Shown: positions 8,297-16,242, numbered from the stretch's first letter. The stretch is 17,197 nucleotides of DNA from JAICTV01 sp035634055 (GCA_035634055.1 DASQDR010000013.1:1-17197); one strand, 5' to 3'. Program-made: numbers and translations. The notes: generated by a model not told the origin, from the letters alone.

Positions 8297-9448
8297 CTAT
8301 TCCACCGGCGCGGCGCGGGCGGCCCGTGGGGCGCAGACGACCAGGTTATCCCGGTGCACCACCTCGTCGTACGCCGCCTCGCCGAGCAGGGCGCGGACCT
8401 CGGCGGTCTTCTTCCCGCGCACGCGCTCGACGTCCTCCGAGCCGTAGTTGGTCAGACCCTGCGCGATGATCGCGCCGTCGTCGCCGCCGACGATCGCCAC
8501 CACGTCGCCGGGCGCAAAGTTCCCCTCGACGCGCGAGATGCCGGCGGGCAGGAGGCTGCGGTTCTTCTCGATCAGCGCCCTGACCGCGCCGGCGTCGACC
8601 ACGATCGACCCTGCGGGCCGGGCGGCGTCAATCCAGCGGCTGCGGCTCGACCGCGTCTTCGGCGACGGCACGAACAGCGTGCCCGTCTCCTCGCCCGCGA
8701 GGATGCTCACCAGCACGTCCCCGCGGCGGCCGTCGGCGACCACCATCGCCTCGCCGGCGTCGGTGACGCGCCGGGCGGCCTCGAGCTTGGAGTTCATCCC
8801 GCCCTTGCCCAGCGCGCTCTTCTCCGCCCGCACCAGCGTGTTGGCGTGCTCAAGGCTTTCCACCAGCCGCACCGGCTGGTGCTTCTCGTCCAGCAGCCCG
8901 TCGACCACCGTCAGCAGCACCAGCAGGTCCGCCCGCAGCGCCGCGGCGACCATTGCGGCAAGGATGTCGTTGTCGCCGAAGGTGATCTTGATCAGCTCCG
9001 ACGTGGAGATGGTGTCGTTCTCGTTGATGATCGGCACGGCCCCCAGCTCGTGGGCGGCGTGGATGGTGTTGCGGACGTTGAGGAAGCGGGTGCGCTCGTC
9101 GATGTCCTCGCGCGTCAGCAGGAGCTGGGCCACCGGGAGCTTGAAGGGCTCAAAGGCGCCCGCCCACGCGTCCATCAGCCGCCGCTGCCCCACGGCCGCG
9201 ACCGCCTGAAGCTTGGCGAGATCCGTCGGCCGCTTGGGCAGCCCCAGTTCCGCCACCCCCGCGCCGATCGCGCCGGAGCTGACGATGGTGACGCTCACCC
9301 CACGCTCGCGCAGGGCCGCCACCTGCCTGGCGACTGAAGCGACGAACGGCACATCCAGCCGCCCCGACTTGTCAGTCAGGAGCTGCGTGCCCAGCTTGAC
9401 CACCACGGTGCGAACGGCGGAGAGGTACTGGGTGCGGGACGGGCTCAT
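8297..9448 (-). CDS. proB: Glutamate 5-kinase with C-terminal PUA domain
   Basis: ProB phosphorylates L-glutamate with ATP to gamma-glutamyl phosphate, the first step of proline synthesis. The 383-residue product has the amino-acid kinase fold: VVVKLGTQLL near the N-terminus (K18, G20), VSSGAIGAG, the substrate-site motif INENDTIS, FGDNDILAAMVA, VDGLL and GKGGMNSKLEAA. A C-terminal PUA domain follows (GSIVVDAGAVRAL, SLLPAGISRVEGNF, GDVVAIV), as in E. coli ProB, whose length is similar. The start at 9448 was chosen because the kinase fold begins within 15 residues of it; the frame stays open upstream to 9649 but those extra 67 residues have no family character. No Shine-Dalgarno is visible. 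proA is not adjacent; the gene appears monocistronic, ending at its own terminator. 14-bp direct repeats lie 56-92 nt upstream. Confidence 0.94.
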   Translation of the reverse strand: MSPSRTQYLSAVRTVVVKLGTQLLTDKSGRLDVPFVASVARQVAALRERGVSVTIVSSGAIGAGVAELGLPKRPTDLAKLQAVAAVGQRRLMDAWAGAFEPFKLPVAQLLLTREDIDERTRFLNVRNTIHAAHELGAVPIINENDTISTSELIKITFGDNDILAAMVAAALRADLLVLLTVVDGLLDEKHQPVRLVESLEHANTLVRAEKSALGKGGMNSKLEAARRVTDAGEAMVVADGRRGDVLVSILAGEETGTLFVPSPKTRSSRSRWIDAARPAGSIVVDAGAVRALIEKNRSLLPAGISRVEGNFAPGDVVAIVGGDDGAIIAQGLTNYGSEDVERVRGKKTAEVRALLGEAAYDEVVHRDNLVVCAPRAARAAPVE

Positions 9449-9503
9449 GGTGCGTCGCGTGGGAGTGTATCGGTCGCGGCAGAAATGGGAATGGAGACGC
9501 TTG

Positions 9504-9540
9504 GCGTGACAGTGGGTGCGTGACAGCGAGTGCGTGACAC
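9504..9540. repeat. 14-bp direct repeats upstream of proB
   Basis: GCGTGACAGTGGGT (9504-9517) is followed directly by GCGTGACAGCGAGT (9518-9531) and by a third partial copy GCGTGACA (9532-9539). The copies are in exact 14-bp phase and differ at two positions. On the minus strand they fall in the proB 5' leader or promoter, which would suit a regulator binding site, but no known operator is recognised. Confidence 0.6.
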
Positions 9541-9703
9541 CAACGCCCGCAGGTGCTGACTCGACCGCGGCGACCACCTGTGGGTTAGCCCGTCCCCCAG
9601 CGCGTGCAGCAAGCGACGCGACGCAACGGGAGATCGTAAGCCTTGTCATTCACATAGTTTATGGCCAGCGGAGGACGTTGGACACGCCTCTCCCCGCATG
9701 ATC

Positions 9704-9846
9704 ACTGTTAAAATGGGTAAAGAGTTTCCGCCGCCCCTCCCGATACCATCACGGTCGCAGTTACCCAGATTAACAGGGGCTGGACGAAAGGGTGGTAAGG
9801 ACGCCACCGCAGTTTAACAGTCGGCGAGAGGCCCGGTGGATCGGGC
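9704..9846 (+). promoter_or_regulatory. Candidate structured 5' leader with pseudoknot (unrecognised class)
   Basis: Several complementary segments interlock just before gene 9868. ACTGTTAAA (9704-9712) pairs perfectly with TTTAACAGT (9813-9821) as a closing stem. Inside it, TGGGTAA (9714-9720) pairs with TTACCCA (9761-9767). GCCCCT in that loop (9733-9738) pairs with AGGGGC outside it (9775-9780), which would be a pseudoknot. GGTGG (9791-9795) pairs with CCACC (9804-9808). Downstream, GCCCG (9831-9835) and CGGGC (9842-9846) form a hairpin whose GTGG loop (9836-9839) can pair with CCAC (9853-9856), directly before the GGAG ribosome binding site (9857-9860). A second TTAACAG (9770-9776) competes for the closing stem. 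No known riboswitch consensus was recognised. Alternatively, the three CTGTTAA/TTAACAG heptamers are protein-binding half-sites in DNA. Confidence 0.45.
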
Positions 9847-9867
9847 GGCTCACCACGGAGAACGATC

Positions 9868-10638
9868 ATGAGCCGCGTCAACTCGATCCTCGCCCAGACC
9901 TATCTCAACACCCTCCTCGCCGGCGACCGCAGCGCCGCCCGGAAGTTCATCGACGGCCTGATCGCCGAGCAGGGCTTCGGTGCCCGCGAGCTGCTCACCA
10001 CCCTGGTCTGGCCGACGATGGAACTGCTGCAAATCCTCCACCGCGACGACCGCATCAGCACCGGGAGCCTGAACCTGGCGACGCGGCTCAACCGCAACAT
10101 CACCGATCACCTCTGCGGGCAGCTCCAAAAGGCGGACAGCAACGGCAAGAAGGCGCTGATCTTCTGCGGCGACGACGAGCCCGAGGAGCTCGGAGGACAG
10201 CTTTGCGCCGAGCTGTTCGAGAGCGACGGCTGGACCGTTAAGTTCGCCGGCGGCGGGGTGCCCGAGGACGAGGTGCTCGCCCTCATCGGCCGCGAGCGCC
10301 CGGACCTGCTGGTCATGTTCGGTACGCTTCCCAATGGCGTCCCGGCCGTCCGCAAGCTGATCGACTACCTCCGCGAGGTCAACTCCTGCCCGCAGATGCA
10401 GGTGATGTGCTGCGGCGGGATCTACAAGCGGGCGGAGGGCCTGGCCGAGGAGATCGGCGCCGACCTGTATGCCCCCGACGCCGCCGACGCCGTGGCCGTC
10501 GCCAACGCCAACCCGGACCGCAAGGCGACCGTCGACCAGCAGACGGTGGGCCGCACCCGCCGCATCCGCAAGGCACAGGCGCGCAACAAGCCCGCGCAGG
10601 TTTCGCGCGAGGTGCAGGCGGACGTGGACGCCGCCTGA
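9868..10638 (+). CDS. Cobalamin-binding-domain-like protein lacking the axial histidine
   Basis: The 256-residue product resembles B12-binding modules of the MtbC1/CarH type. A helical N-terminal part (about 1-88) is in the position of the B12-binding cap domain. An alpha/beta Rossmann-like domain (about 93-205) follows, with KKALIFCG, WTVKFAGGGVPEDEVLALI, RPDLLVMFG and VMCCGGIYKRAEGLAEEIGA. Where the family has D-x-H-x-x-G, this protein reads GDDEPEELGG (101-110) with no histidine, so His-on cobalamin binding is not expected. The basic tail 215-245 (RTRRIRKAQARNK) is unusual. GGAG lies 7 nt before the ATG. It is monocistronic, preceded by the candidate structured leader and ended by a strong terminator. 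It has no DNA-binding or methyltransferase domain, so its role (sensor, adaptor, or binding of a modified or base-on corrinoid) is open. The fold assignment is inference from sequence pattern. Confidence 0.8.
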   Translation: MSRVNSILAQTYLNTLLAGDRSAARKFIDGLIAEQGFGARELLTTLVWPTMELLQILHRDDRISTGSLNLATRLNRNITDHLCGQLQKADSNGKKALIFCGDDEPEELGGQLCAELFESDGWTVKFAGGGVPEDEVLALIGRERPDLLVMFGTLPNGVPAVRKLIDYLREVNSCPQMQVMCCGGIYKRAEGLAEEIGADLYAPDAADAVAVANANPDRKATVDQQTVGRTRRIRKAQARNKPAQVSREVQADVDAA

Positions 10639-10754
10639 GCAGGCAAGGGCGCGCAGCCGCGGGCACGCCACGCCCGCAACCCGCGCGGTGCGGGCCTCAC
10701 TCACCCGCGTCGCGCGAGTTTCTCCCGCTGAAGCGTCCCTGTTGGAAAAAGCGA

Positions 10755-10800
10755 GCGGCCGGTGAGCTGCGGTAGGCTCACCGGCCGCACTTGTTTTTGC
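10755..10800 (+). terminator. Rho-independent terminator of the B12-like gene
   Basis: GCGGCCGGTGAGC (10755-10767) and GCTCACCGGCCGC (10776-10788) form a perfect 13-bp stem with an 8-nt loop, followed by ACTTGTTTTTG. A weaker hairpin without a T-run (GCCCGCA 10672-10678 with TGCGGGC 10689-10695) lies between the stop and this terminator. Confidence 0.88.
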
Positions 10801-10851
10801 GCCCTTGGTTATCCGGACCTTCCCTGAAGCGGGAGAGGGGGTTGATTCGCG

Positions 10852-10881
10852 TTGACGTCGCGGCCGCGGGAATGTTACAAG
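10852..10881 (+). promoter_or_regulatory. Candidate promoter of the 3D-domain gene
   Basis: TTGACG (10852-10857) and TACAAG (10876-10881) match the -35 and -10 consensus at 5 and 4 of 6 positions with an 18-nt spacer, about 68 nt before ATG 10949. The preceding gene ends in a strong terminator, so a promoter is expected here. Confidence 0.4.
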
Positions 10882-10948
10882 CCAGACGAGCTGAACATCG
10901 GCAACGGACGCCGAGACGCTTGAAGTTTTCATCTGCCTGGCCCTGCCT

Positions 10949-11491
10949 ATGCGACGGAGCGCGATCAACTACACCGGCCCGGTCCTGTGCGCCGTGCTCG
11001 CGGTCGCCCTCGTGGGGGCGATCGGCCGTGCGGACGTGAAGCCGGCCGTGACGCCCGTCACCCTCTCCAACGCCCGCGCCGCCGAGCTGACCGCGCGATT
11101 GGTGTCCGCCCCGTTGGTCAAGCTGCCGGAATCGCGGCGCGCCGATCTGCTTGGGGCCGCACCGAAGTCTCGCACCATGGTGATGGAGGTGACCGCCTAC
11201 TGCCCCTGCACCAGGTGCTGCGGGCCGCAGGCGCGGGGCGTCACCGCGAGCGGACGGCACGTCAGCCACAACAGCGGCCGCTTCGTCGCCGCCGACACCA
11301 GCGTGCTGCCGTTCCGCACGAAGCTGGTCATCCCAGGCTACGCGAACCACCGCGCGGTCGAAGTGCTCGACCGCGGCGGCGCGATCAAGGGGAACAAGCT
11401 CGACGTCTTCTTCCCCACCCACCAGGAAGCGCTGAAGTGGGGGAGGCAAAAGATCGAGGTGGTGGTGGTCGATCCTCCCGACCGATCGTAA
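10949..11491 (+). CDS. Secreted or membrane-anchored 3D-domain protein
   Basis: The 180-residue product has a hydrophobic N-terminal segment (about 11-26, PVLCAVLAVALVGAIG) that would act as a signal or anchor, then a linker to about residue 75. A 3D domain (named for three conserved aspartates) spans about 77-173. It contains VTAYCPCTRCCG (81-92), GVTASGR, FVAADTSVLPFRTKL (D116), VEVLDRGGAIKGNKLDVFF (D141 and D152) and the closing HQEALKWGRQ. Related domains occur in MltA-type lytic transglycosylases and Rpf-like cell-wall proteins, where they cleave peptidoglycan glycan strands, so a cell-wall role in the periplasm is likely. The four clustered cysteines (85, 87, 90, 91) are common in this subgroup and may bind metal or form disulfides. 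No Shine-Dalgarno is visible; the ATG was chosen because it directly precedes the hydrophobic segment. Confidence 0.85.
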   Translation: MRRSAINYTGPVLCAVLAVALVGAIGRADVKPAVTPVTLSNARAAELTARLVSAPLVKLPESRRADLLGAAPKSRTMVMEVTAYCPCTRCCGPQARGVTASGRHVSHNSGRFVAADTSVLPFRTKLVIPGYANHRAVEVLDRGGAIKGNKLDVFFPTHQEALKWGRQKIEVVVVDPPDRS

Positions 11492-11555
11492 TCCGCGCCG
11501 GCGCTTACTAATTCGCGCTCATCCCTCGGTTGATGCATCCGTCCCACGCGCCCCT

Positions 11556-11643
11556 GCTCGCTCCGCGCCGCTCGCTCCGCGCCGCTCGCTTCGCGCTTCG
11601 CGCTACCCGCTTCGCGCCACTCGCTTCCCGCGCTCGCTCCGCG
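11556..11643. repeat. Degenerate 14-bp GCTCGCTCCGCGCC repeat array
   Basis: Two exact copies of GCTCGCTCCGCGCC (11556-11569 and 11570-11583) are followed by a variant (GCTCGCTTCGCGCT, 11584-11597) and by looser GCTTCGCGC-type units, ending in GCTCGCTCCGCG (11632-11643). A plus-strand frame across it (11530-11802) is purely compositional. It lies in the 343-bp gene-free stretch 11492-11834. Confidence 0.75.
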
Positions 11644-11656
11644 TCTTTAGATTGCG

Positions 11657-11764
11657 GACGCCGGTGTCTGAGCGAAGCGAAGACCCGGATGTCTGTTCAA
11701 GCGCGCGCGCCTGGGTCAGACAAGCAATACATCCGGCTCTTCGCTTCGCTCAGAGACCGGCGTT
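11657..11764. repeat. 36-bp near-perfect inverted repeat, possible dispersed or MITE-like element
   Basis: The left arm 11657-11692 and the reverse complement of the right arm 11729-11764 agree at 33 of 36 positions. The core TCTGAGCGAAGCGAAGA is identical in both. Two of the three differences are G/C swaps. The 36-bp centre contains a further inner pair GTCTG (11691-11695) and CAGAC (11717-11721) flanking a GC-alternating run. No T-run follows and no target-site duplication was seen. It lies between the ends of the convergent genes 10949-11491 and 11835-12764, so it could also work as a transcription barrier. Confidence 0.75.
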
Positions 11765-11834
11765 GCGATCGGAACCCGCACCGATTGCGCTCGCGCGGAT
11801 AAGACGCTTGCGCGATCGGCGCTCACGATTTGCG

Positions 11835-12764
11835 TTAGTTGTTCTCGGCGCGCCCGCTCGTCCACGTGACGTTGTGGATCGGTTCCAGGATCTTCATCAC
11901 GTCCGCGAGCAGTTGCTGGTCGATCGGCTCCCCGATCCAGCGGACGTTCTTCTCCATGTTGTCCGGGTTGGCGGATCCCACGATCGTGGTCGCGATCTCC
12001 GGGTTGATCACGGAGAACTGCACCGCCAGCTTTTCGATGTCCGCGCCCCGGGACTTGCAGAACGCCGCGGCGCGGGCGCAGATTTCTTTCACGTGCGCCG
12101 GGGCCGGGTGCCACGCGGGGGGTGGGCGGTTAGAGAGGATCCCCATCGACAGCGGCGACGCGTTGATCACCCCGACGCCCTTCGCCCGCATGTCCGGCAC
12201 CAGCTCCGCCAGCGCGGTGTCGTTCAGGCTGTAGTGGCAGTAGGAGAGGATCGTGTCCACCTCCGCCCGGTCGGTGACGTAACGAAAGCTCTTCAGCGGC
12301 AGGCCGGTGATCCCGACGAAGCGGACCTTCCCCGCCTGCTGGAGCTTGCGCAGTGCCGGAAGCGTTTCCTCGACAACCTGATCCAGGGTGCCAAACTCCA
12401 TGTCGTGCACCTGGATCAAGTCGATGTGCTCGACCCCGAGCCGCTGCATGCTCTCGTCCACGCTGGCGGTGACGCGGGCGGCGGAGAAGTCGAAGGCGTC
12501 GTCGCTGTACCGGCCGACCTTCGTCGCCAGGATGTACCGGTCGCGCGACACCTCGCGCAGCGCCTTGCCCAGCACCGCCTCCGCCTTGGTCAGGCCGTAG
12601 TAGGGGGAGACGTCAATGAAGTTGATGCCGCGGTCGAGCGAGACGTGCACCGCGCGGATGCCGTCCGCCTCGCGCACCTCGCGGAACAGGCTGCCCAGCG
12701 GCGAGGCGCCATAGCTCAGTGCCGAGACGCGCAGGCCGGTATTCCCCAGGGGTCGGTATTCCAT
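11835..12764 (-). CDS. Aldo/keto reductase, L-galactose / L-fucose dehydrogenase type
   Basis: The 309-residue product is an NAD(P)-dependent aldo/keto reductase expected to oxidise C1 of an L-sugar to the lactone. It opens with LGNTGLRVSALSYGASPLGS and has the AKR tetrad: D51 and Y56 in FIDVSPYYG, K82 in ATKVGRY and H120 in VHDMEFG. From memory it is close along its whole length to plant L-galactose 1-dehydrogenase (shared stretches include FDFSAERV-like, GSLDQIV-like, GITGLPL, ILSYCHY, GVGVI-ASPL and PPEWHPA-like). D-threo-aldose 1-dehydrogenase (L-fucose dehydrogenase) is a near relative, so the substrate cannot be fixed. ATG 12764 is chosen because the family N-terminus begins there; the frame is open upstream through the neighbouring gene. 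It starts 5 nt after the lactonase stop, is the last gene of the cassette, and has no visible Shine-Dalgarno, so translational coupling is likely. Confidence 0.9.
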   Translation of the reverse strand: MEYRPLGNTGLRVSALSYGASPLGSLFREVREADGIRAVHVSLDRGINFIDVSPYYGLTKAEAVLGKALREVSRDRYILATKVGRYSDDAFDFSAARVTASVDESMQRLGVEHIDLIQVHDMEFGTLDQVVEETLPALRKLQQAGKVRFVGITGLPLKSFRYVTDRAEVDTILSYCHYSLNDTALAELVPDMRAKGVGVINASPLSMGILSNRPPPAWHPAPAHVKEICARAAAFCKSRGADIEKLAVQFSVINPEIATTIVGSANPDNMEKNVRWIGEPIDQQLLADVMKILEPIHNVTWTSGRAENN

Positions 12765-12769
12765 ATCGG

Positions 12770-13609
12770 TCAGTCGTCCAGTCGGTAAGCCTCGATCGCC
12801 GTCGCGCCCATGATGCGCGACTGCTCGGTGACCGAAAGGGGAGCGATGAAGTCCTGCACGGTCCGCACCCATCGGCCGTAGTCGCAGGCGACCAGGCAGA
12901 CCGGCCAGTCCGATCCGAACATCACCCGCCGCGGGCCGAACGCCTCGAGCACCACGTCCACGTACGGCCGGAGCTGCTCTGGCGTCCAGGCGTTCCAGTC
13001 CGCCTCGGTCACCATGCCGGAAATTTTGCAGTACACGTTCTGCCGCCGCCCCAGCTCGCGGATGTTCTCGCGCCACGGCGAGAGCACGCCGGCCTTGATC
13101 TTCGGCTTGGCGACGTGGTCGACGATGAAGACCTGGTTGGGGTGGCGGTCCACGAGGCGGATCGATTGCGGCAGGTGGCGCTCGAAGATCAGGATGTCGT
13201 ATCGCAGCTCGCCCGCCGCCCGCAGCGCGCTCACGCCGCGATCGAAGTCGTCGCGTAGCATGTAGTCGTCGTCCGCCTCGTCGTGCAGCACGTGGCGAAC
13301 CCCCTTGAGCTTCGCGCGCGCCGCGTAACCGGCGAGGTTCGTCTCGACGCTCAGCGAAACCAGCGGCACCCACCCGACCACGCCGCGGATGAAGTCGTGC
13401 TGCTCGGCGAACGCCAGCAGGGCGTCCGTTTCCTCCAGCGTCTGCCGCGCCTGCACCGAGACGACGCCGTCCACGCCCGCCGCCCGCGTTTGCGCCAGCA
13501 GGTCGGCGGGCAGAAAATCGCGTCGGATGCGCTCCATGCCCGGGTGGTTCATCCAGCCGTACTCCGCATCGTTGTAGCGCCAGAAATGGTGGTGTGAGTC
13601 GATCGTCAT
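12770..13609 (-). CDS. Amidohydrolase-family lactonase, L-fuconolactonase type
   Basis: The 279-residue product belongs to the amidohydrolase-2 TIM-barrel family and resembles L-fucono-1,5-lactonase, which hydrolyses the lactone made by an L-sugar dehydrogenase. Seen in the sequence are the N-terminal metal-site HxH (H6 and H8 in IDSHHHFW), DFLPADLL, GVVSVQARQTLEET, VVGWVPL, GVRHVLHDEADD, VDHVAKP near residue 170, and the late Asp motif MFGSDWPV near residue 238. Its place between an L-galactose-dehydrogenase-like reductase and a Zn alcohol dehydrogenase supports the lactonase call. ATG 13609 places the HxH motif at the very N-terminus, as is usual. It starts 7 nt after the preceding gene's stop, consistent with one transcript. 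L-galactono- or L-rhamnono-lactone are alternative substrates. Confidence 0.88.
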   Translation of the reverse strand: MTIDSHHHFWRYNDAEYGWMNHPGMERIRRDFLPADLLAQTRAAGVDGVVSVQARQTLEETDALLAFAEQHDFIRGVVGWVPLVSLSVETNLAGYAARAKLKGVRHVLHDEADDDYMLRDDFDRGVSALRAAGELRYDILIFERHLPQSIRLVDRHPNQVFIVDHVAKPKIKAGVLSPWRENIRELGRRQNVYCKISGMVTEADWNAWTPEQLRPYVDVVLEAFGPRRVMFGSDWPVCLVACDYGRWVRTVQDFIAPLSVTEQSRIMGATAIEAYRLDD

Positions 13610-13616
13610 GGCGTTT

Positions 13617-14636
13617 TCAGAACTCGACCATCGCCTTGACCACGCCCGCGTCCGGCGCGAGCCACGTCGGCAGCGTGGCGACAAGGTCTTCGCACCGCGC
13701 GCGGTGGGTGATCCAGACGTCGGAGTCGATCTTCCCCTCTTCGATCAGCCGGATGATCCGCTTGAAGTCCTCGCCGCGCGCATTGCGCGAGCCCATCAGC
13801 GTGATCTCGCGGCGGTGGAAGTTGGGGTCGTTGAAGCTGAGGTCACCCTGGAACAGCCCGACGAACACGATCCGCCCGCCGGGCGCGACGTACTCGAAGG
13901 TCCTGGCCATCGACTGCGCGTTGCCCGTGGCGTCGATGACGACGGTGGGCAGCTCGCCATCGGTGAGGTCCTTCAGCGCCGCCACCACGTCGCCGCGCGC
14001 GTCCACCACGTGGTCGACCTTCATCCTCTCGCGGCAGAAGCGAATGCGCGACTCCGCCTGCTCGGCCACGATCACCTTCGCGCCGGCGACCTGCGCGAAC
14101 GGGATGACCGAGAGCCCGATCGGCCCCGCCCCGACGATCAGCACCCACTCGCCCGGCTCGACCGCGGCGCGCTCGGCGGCGTGGCAGCCGATCGCCAGCA
14201 TCTCCACCAGCGCGAGCTGGTCGGCCGCCAGCTTGTCCGACTTGTGCAGCTTGGCCGTCGGCACGACCAGGCGCTCGCGCATGCCGCCGTCCACGTGAAC
14301 GCCCATCACCTGCAAGTTGGCGCAGCAGTTGGATTTCCCACGCCGACAGGCGACGCACTTCCCGCAGTTGAGGTAGGGCTCCACGGCGCAGCGGTCGCCG
14401 GGCTTGAGGTCAGTGGCCGGATCGTTCACCTCTTCGACGACCACGCCCAGCTCGTGCCCGATCACGCGCGGGTAGCTGAAGAACGGCTGTCGCCCGTGGT
14501 AAGCGTGCCAGTCGGTGCCGCAGATGCCGACGCGGCTGACGCGCACCACCGCGTGCCCCGCCGGCAGCGGCCCCGCCGGCGCCGCCGACTCCGTCAGTTG
14601 CAGCTTCCCCGGCTCCTGGAGGACGAACGTCTTCAT
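13617..14636 (-). CDS. Zinc-dependent medium-chain alcohol dehydrogenase, probable sugar-acid dehydrogenase
   Basis: The 339-residue product is a Zn-containing MDR dehydrogenase. Catalytic zinc ligands are visible as C39 in GICGTDWHAY and H61-E62 in GHELG. The structural zinc site is complete (C91, C94, C97 and C105 in the CGKCVAC region). The nucleotide-binding motif is GAGPIG at 169-174. The acidic E191 in VIVAEQ, after the second strand, suggests NAD+ rather than NADP+. ATG 14636 starts directly at the family N-terminus (MKTFVLQEPG); the frame is open to 14708 without support. It is the first of three tightly spaced genes, so an aldonate product of the lactonase is a reasonable substrate, by analogy with L-galactonate 5-dehydrogenase or L-idonate-type enzymes. 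Sorbitol or threonine dehydrogenase activity cannot be excluded. Confidence 0.9.
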   Translation of the reverse strand: MKTFVLQEPGKLQLTESAAPAGPLPAGHAVVRVSRVGICGTDWHAYHGRQPFFSYPRVIGHELGVVVEEVNDPATDLKPGDRCAVEPYLNCGKCVACRRGKSNCCANLQVMGVHVDGGMRERLVVPTAKLHKSDKLAADQLALVEMLAIGCHAAERAAVEPGEWVLIVGAGPIGLSVIPFAQVAGAKVIVAEQAESRIRFCRERMKVDHVVDARGDVVAALKDLTDGELPTVVIDATGNAQSMARTFEYVAPGGRIVFVGLFQGDLSFNDPNFHRREITLMGSRNARGEDFKRIIRLIEEGKIDSDVWITHRARCEDLVATLPTWLAPDAGVVKAMVEF

Positions 14637-14697
14637 GGCCGGCAATTTTACGGCCACAGGCCAGGCGAAAGAAGCCGCCCGCCCCAACGCTCTTTCC

Positions 14698-15960
<1,263 letters not shown>

Positions 15961-16196
15961 GCGAGGGTGTTGTCCCACGACGATCGAACAAGATGCAACG
16001 AGCAAAAGGCGGCTGCGCTGCCGGAAACGCCGTCTGGCTCAACCGGCCGACGGCGGGACCGTCTGAGGAAGTGACGGCGGGCGGGGGAGGGGGTCCGATT
16101 GTGCCGCCGGTGCCGCCTCGGCATGTTTCAAATCCGCGAAGCTGCGGGAACTGTGGCGGTTTTGCTGAAACTTTCACCGTCGGGTGACGTTTTTGG

Positions 16197-16226
16197 TTGA
16201 GCGGGCGATCGCGGCTTTGCTACGAT
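16197..16226 (+). promoter_or_regulatory. Candidate promoter of the second LEPR-XLL protein
   Basis: TTGAGC (16197-16202) and TACGAT (16221-16226) lie 18 nt apart, each matching 4 of 6 consensus bases. An 11-bp palindrome TGAAA-C-TTTCA (16166-16176) lies about 20 bp upstream and could be an operator. The implied leader is about 175 nt long. Confidence 0.4.
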
Positions 16227-16242
16227 CGGCCCGGGCTAATTC

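Noticed and set aside
8267..9337. A plus-strand frame of 356 residues over proB
   Set aside because: Antisense shadow: the minus strand carries all glutamate 5-kinase motifs, and this frame has none of its own.
9449..9649. N-terminal extension of proB to 9649
   Set aside because: The extra 67 residues have no family character and run through the 14-bp repeats; the kinase fold starts just after 9448.
9785..9812. RNase P RNA, because GAAAGGGTGGTAAGGACGCC resembles a bacterial RNase P stretch
   Set aside because: Only this hairpin resembles it; the conserved GAGGAAAGUCC, ACAGAAA-type and 3' core segments are absent and the region is too short.
9704..9867. A cobalamin riboswitch upstream of the B12-like gene
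   Set aside because: AGTCGGCGAGAGGCCC at 9820-9835 faintly resembles the B12 box, but the conserved core elements and their order are missing.
11652..12788. A plus-strand frame of 378 residues over the aldo/keto reductase
   Set aside because: It starts inside the inverted repeat, has no recognisable motif, and is antisense to a complete enzyme.
12765..13373. Aldo/keto reductase fused to a longer N-terminal region
   Set aside because: The frame is open through the lactonase gene only as an overlapping shadow; family similarity starts exactly at ATG 12764.
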